From a virus: 30,783 bases of DNA. The notes beneath the pieces are model-generated. The model had not been told where the DNA came from, did no database searches, and saw only the letters and a list, made by a program, of their open reading frames with translations. Within the stretch, counting starts at the first letter, position 1; each line of letters begins with the position of its first letter. Made by a program: the position numbers and the translations under genes. Of this stretch, positions 29,205-30,783 are shown one piece after another. The DNA lies in IMG/VR virus record IMGVR_UViG_3300044640_000819, positions 1-30,783 of that record; one strand, 5' to 3'.

Positions 29205-29461
29205 TCCACTTCCTCCCCATCGTCCAGCCTCATGCGCGCATCCCACCCATCCGGCGTGATTTGCACCATATCGCCGTCACGATCCTGGATGATTCGGACA
29301 TAGCCCTTCTCCTCCAGATGCCGCAGGGTCCGGTGGCCGGTGTGCCAACCTGTCCGCGTGTCTGACTTGGCGAGAATCCTCCGGGCCTCATGGCCGGCAA
29401 GATCACCGTCTGACAGCGCGTCGAGAAGGCGGTGCGCGCGACCGTTGACGCTGTAGGTCAT
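29201..29461 (-). CDS. Winged-helix-like DNA-binding protein, 86 aa
   Basis: The order of helices (AHRLLDALSDGDLAGHEARR, then TGHRTLRHLEEKGYVRII) followed by a hairpin (DRDGDMVQITPDGW) matches a winged helix-turn-helix (L-x-x-L-x-x-x-G-Y-V). It may regulate phage early genes. ATG 29461 overlaps the NinB stop by one base (TAATG). It lacks a recognised effector domain. Confidence 0.65.
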   Translation of the reverse strand: MTYSVNGRAHRLLDALSDGDLAGHEARRILAKSDTRTGWHTGHRTLRHLEEKGYVRIIQDRDGDMVQITPDGWDARMRLDDGEEVE

Positions 29462-29853
29462 TAGGCAGCCTCCTCGCCGCCGAACGTCACACCCTCGCGG
29501 GCTCCAAACGCTTCGATCAGCGCCATCAGGTCGGACATTTCATCCACCGACAGGGCCGATGATGAGCGGCCAAGCTGGACAAAGCCGTTGCCGTCGAGGT
29601 TCGGCACCATGCGCAATTCAGCCTTCAGCGCGGACAGAAACACCACCTTCCAGTCGTCTGGAGAGAGCTTCTGCCCGTGCCATTTCACCTGCCGGGCCAC
29701 ATCGGTAAGCATTGCCCACATGCGTTCGTTTTGAGGCAGGGTCCGCTTGGGGCCAGCGAACGTGACGCGGGTTCCCCACGCAGCCTGATCGATCCACGCG
29801 CGGGCGCGGGCCTTCTCGATCTGGGAGTGAAGGACGATAACGGCGCGGGACAT
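29461..29853 (-). CDS. ninB: NinB-like recombination protein, 130 aa
   Basis: The pattern TLPQNERMWAMLTDVARQV (residues 38-56) followed by KWHGQKLSPDDWKVVF is typical of NinB/Orf-family recombination mediators, which bind single-stranded DNA and help load a recombinase. The length is right. It lies next to the ERF annealing protein, which fits. The start overlaps the ERF stop as TAATG. Confidence 0.85.
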   Translation of the reverse strand: MSRAVIVLHSQIEKARARAWIDQAAWGTRVTFAGPKRTLPQNERMWAMLTDVARQVKWHGQKLSPDDWKVVFLSALKAELRMVPNLDGNGFVQLGRSSSALSVDEMSDLMALIEAFGAREGVTFGGEEAA

Positions 29854-30512
29854 TAGTCACCCGCCTCGTCGTCGAAAAGCTCCTGACGCCGCAGCTCCAG
29901 CTTGTCGCGGTAGGGGTCGAGCCATGACAGCGGCTGATCCGCCGTAAGGTCGTCGAAGTTGGCGAGCCAGTCGGCCAGGCCTTCCTTGGAAAGCCGGTTG
30001 ATCTCGCCAATGATCCGCTCGTGATCCCCGTCGCGTTTGGCTTGGGCTGACGACTTGCGGCCCCCGCTGGGCATTTCAGGCGGAGCGACGGGGGCGGGAC
30101 GCTGGGCGCGAGGCGCAGCCGCCGTCGCGGCGTTGCCGTCATCATCCTCCGGCGCAACCCCGACGAAAGCGGCGAGGGCATATCGCCGAGCGTAGGTGGT
30201 CGCGGACCCGTAAGCCTGGGCATCCACCTTGGCCAGCGGGATCGTCAGCGTCCCGCGCATCCACTCCCCGGAAGCATGGGCCAGCATGGTCGTCATTTCC
30301 ATCCGCCCATCGGCGCAGGGACCGGGGGACTGGACGACCGCGAGGCCGTGCTTGGTGAGGGCTTCCCGGCAGGCATCCCACACGGCGGCGAGGTCGGCGT
30401 ATTTGGAGCGGAAGGCGGGGTTTGCCTTGCCCTTTACAGCGCCTTCAACCTCGCCCTGTGCGGCTGACAGAGCCTTGGCGAGCGAGGCGATGGTGGGGGA
30501 GGTGTCAAACAT
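29853..30512 (-). CDS. erf: ERF-family single-strand annealing protein, 219 aa
   Basis: Residues 31-44 (NPAFRSKYADLAAV) and 101-127 (YGSATTYARRYALAAFVGV, APEDDDGN) are the conserved N-terminal motifs of P22 Erf-type recombinases. The alanine/proline linker (about 128-150) and a charged C-terminal domain follow. It should anneal single strands and support recombination or genome circularisation. ATG 30512 lies eight bases inside the end of the upstream gene. Confidence 0.9.
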   Translation of the reverse strand: MFDTSPTIASLAKALSAAQGEVEGAVKGKANPAFRSKYADLAAVWDACREALTKHGLAVVQSPGPCADGRMEMTTMLAHASGEWMRGTLTIPLAKVDAQAYGSATTYARRYALAAFVGVAPEDDDGNAATAAAPRAQRPAPVAPPEMPSGGRKSSAQAKRDGDHERIIGEINRLSKEGLADWLANFDDLTADQPLSWLDPYRDKLELRRQELFDDEAGD

Positions 30513-30747
30513 CGGTCAGAATCTCCGAAATGGCGTTCAGCTTGATTTTCAGTTGTTCCGCGCTGTCCCAATCCTTGTCGGCAATGGCGCAGTAAAGTTT
30601 TGAGGTCAGAACCTGAAACCGCTCTTCGAGGTTCTGGTTCACATGAGCAGCGGCCTGCATCTCTCGCACCATGTCCGGGGGAGACAGCGGCACATCGCCC
30701 TCCGCTAGAACAGGTCGAAGGCGATAGCGCTCGGTGCGGTTACGCAT
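30505..30747 (-). CDS. Hypothetical protein, 80 aa
   Basis: ATG 30747 has AGGAG upstream (minus strand). The product MRNRTERYRLRPVLAEGDVP is basic at the start and then helical (NQNLEERFQVLTSKLYCAIA, DKDWDSAEQLKIKLNAIS). The helical part faintly recalls a UVR-type helical hairpin. No function is assigned. Its end overlaps ERF by eight bases, so it probably belongs to the same recombination operon. Confidence 0.6.
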   Translation of the reverse strand: MRNRTERYRLRPVLAEGDVPLSPPDMVREMQAAAHVNQNLEERFQVLTSKLYCAIADKDWDSAEQLKIKLNAISEILTDV

Positions 30748-30783
30748 TGGTGATGCTCCTGACTTGGAAGGCGGCGAGGCGAG
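30740..30783 (-). CDS. C-terminal end of a further upstream minus-strand gene (partial)
   Basis: One minus-strand frame is open from the right edge to a TAA at 30742-30740 and reads RLAAFQVRSITNA. It would overlap the next gene's start (30747) by eight bases, the overlap length seen at the ERF start. Only 13 residues are visible, so this is tentative. Confidence 0.35.
   Translation of the reverse strand, partial: RLAAFQVRSITNA

Noticed and set aside
1-30783. CRISPR array, diversity-generating retroelement, integrase or transposase
   Set aside because: No regularly spaced direct repeats, no reverse transcriptase or template/variable repeat pair, and no recombinase motifs were found.

Overview
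The window is almost entirely bacteriophage DNA, either a phage genome segment or a prophage. It is GC-rich (about 60-65% by eye), densely packed, and full of 1-, 4- and 8-base gene overlaps. The morphogenesis genes resemble P22-type podoviruses: terminase, P22-like portal, acidic scaffold, P22-like coat protein, head-tail adaptor, a gp10-like tail hub and several Ala/Gly/Gln-rich internal (ejection) proteins. High GC, frequent GTG/TTG starts and the general style of the small proteins suggest an alphaproteobacterial host such as Caulobacterales. That host assignment is inference. No integrase, att site, tRNA, CRISPR array, reverse transcriptase, DNA polymerase or RNA polymerase was seen, so life style and replication mode cannot be decided.

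Layout: (1) 1-592, plus strand: the tail of a membrane protein coupled to a 159-residue unknown protein. (2) 593-1070: no convincing gene, but a dense series of inverted repeats, two sharing a 15-base sequence. (3) 1071-1613, minus strand: three tiny overlapping genes, the last an XRE-like DNA-binding protein. Their predicted promoter contains a palindrome, and a second similar palindrome lies 31 bp away, towards the terminase. (4) 1853-7626, plus strand: packaging and capsid block (TerS, TerL, portal, scaffold, coat). Near-identical hairpin leaders precede scaffold and coat, and a strong intrinsic terminator follows coat. (5) 7681-16957, plus strand: adaptor, tail, decoration and adhesin-like proteins, including a seven-copy repeat protein, a beta-propeller, and a module shared by two proteins. 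(6) 16954-22761: GNAT-like protein and ejection proteins. (7) 22917-24729: lysis cassette (coiled-coil membrane protein, holin, GH108-type endolysin, Rz-like and Rz1-like spanins), preceded by a small antisense membrane-protein gene. (8) 24739-25686: HTH plus calcineurin-like metallophosphoesterase.

(9) 25691-30783, minus strand and convergent with the late block: an early-type operon read from right to left. It starts beyond the window, continues through ERF annealing protein, NinB, a winged-helix protein, a small C5-methylase-like protein and an HNH endonuclease, and then runs through a chain of small unknown proteins. The chain ends in three tiny proteins, each with two predicted membrane segments. 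Almost every junction in this operon is an ATGA/GTGA/TAATG overlap. Four junctions carry copies of one repeated ribosome-binding cassette, which suggests gene shuffling at translation-start boundaries.

The most novel-looking items are the repeated junction cassette with its 20-codon relic gene, the micro-operon whose operator pair faces the terminase, the hairpin-rich non-coding region, the small membrane-protein cluster, the 21-base tandem repeat in the Rz1-like signal sequence, and the paired leader hairpins before scaffold and coat.
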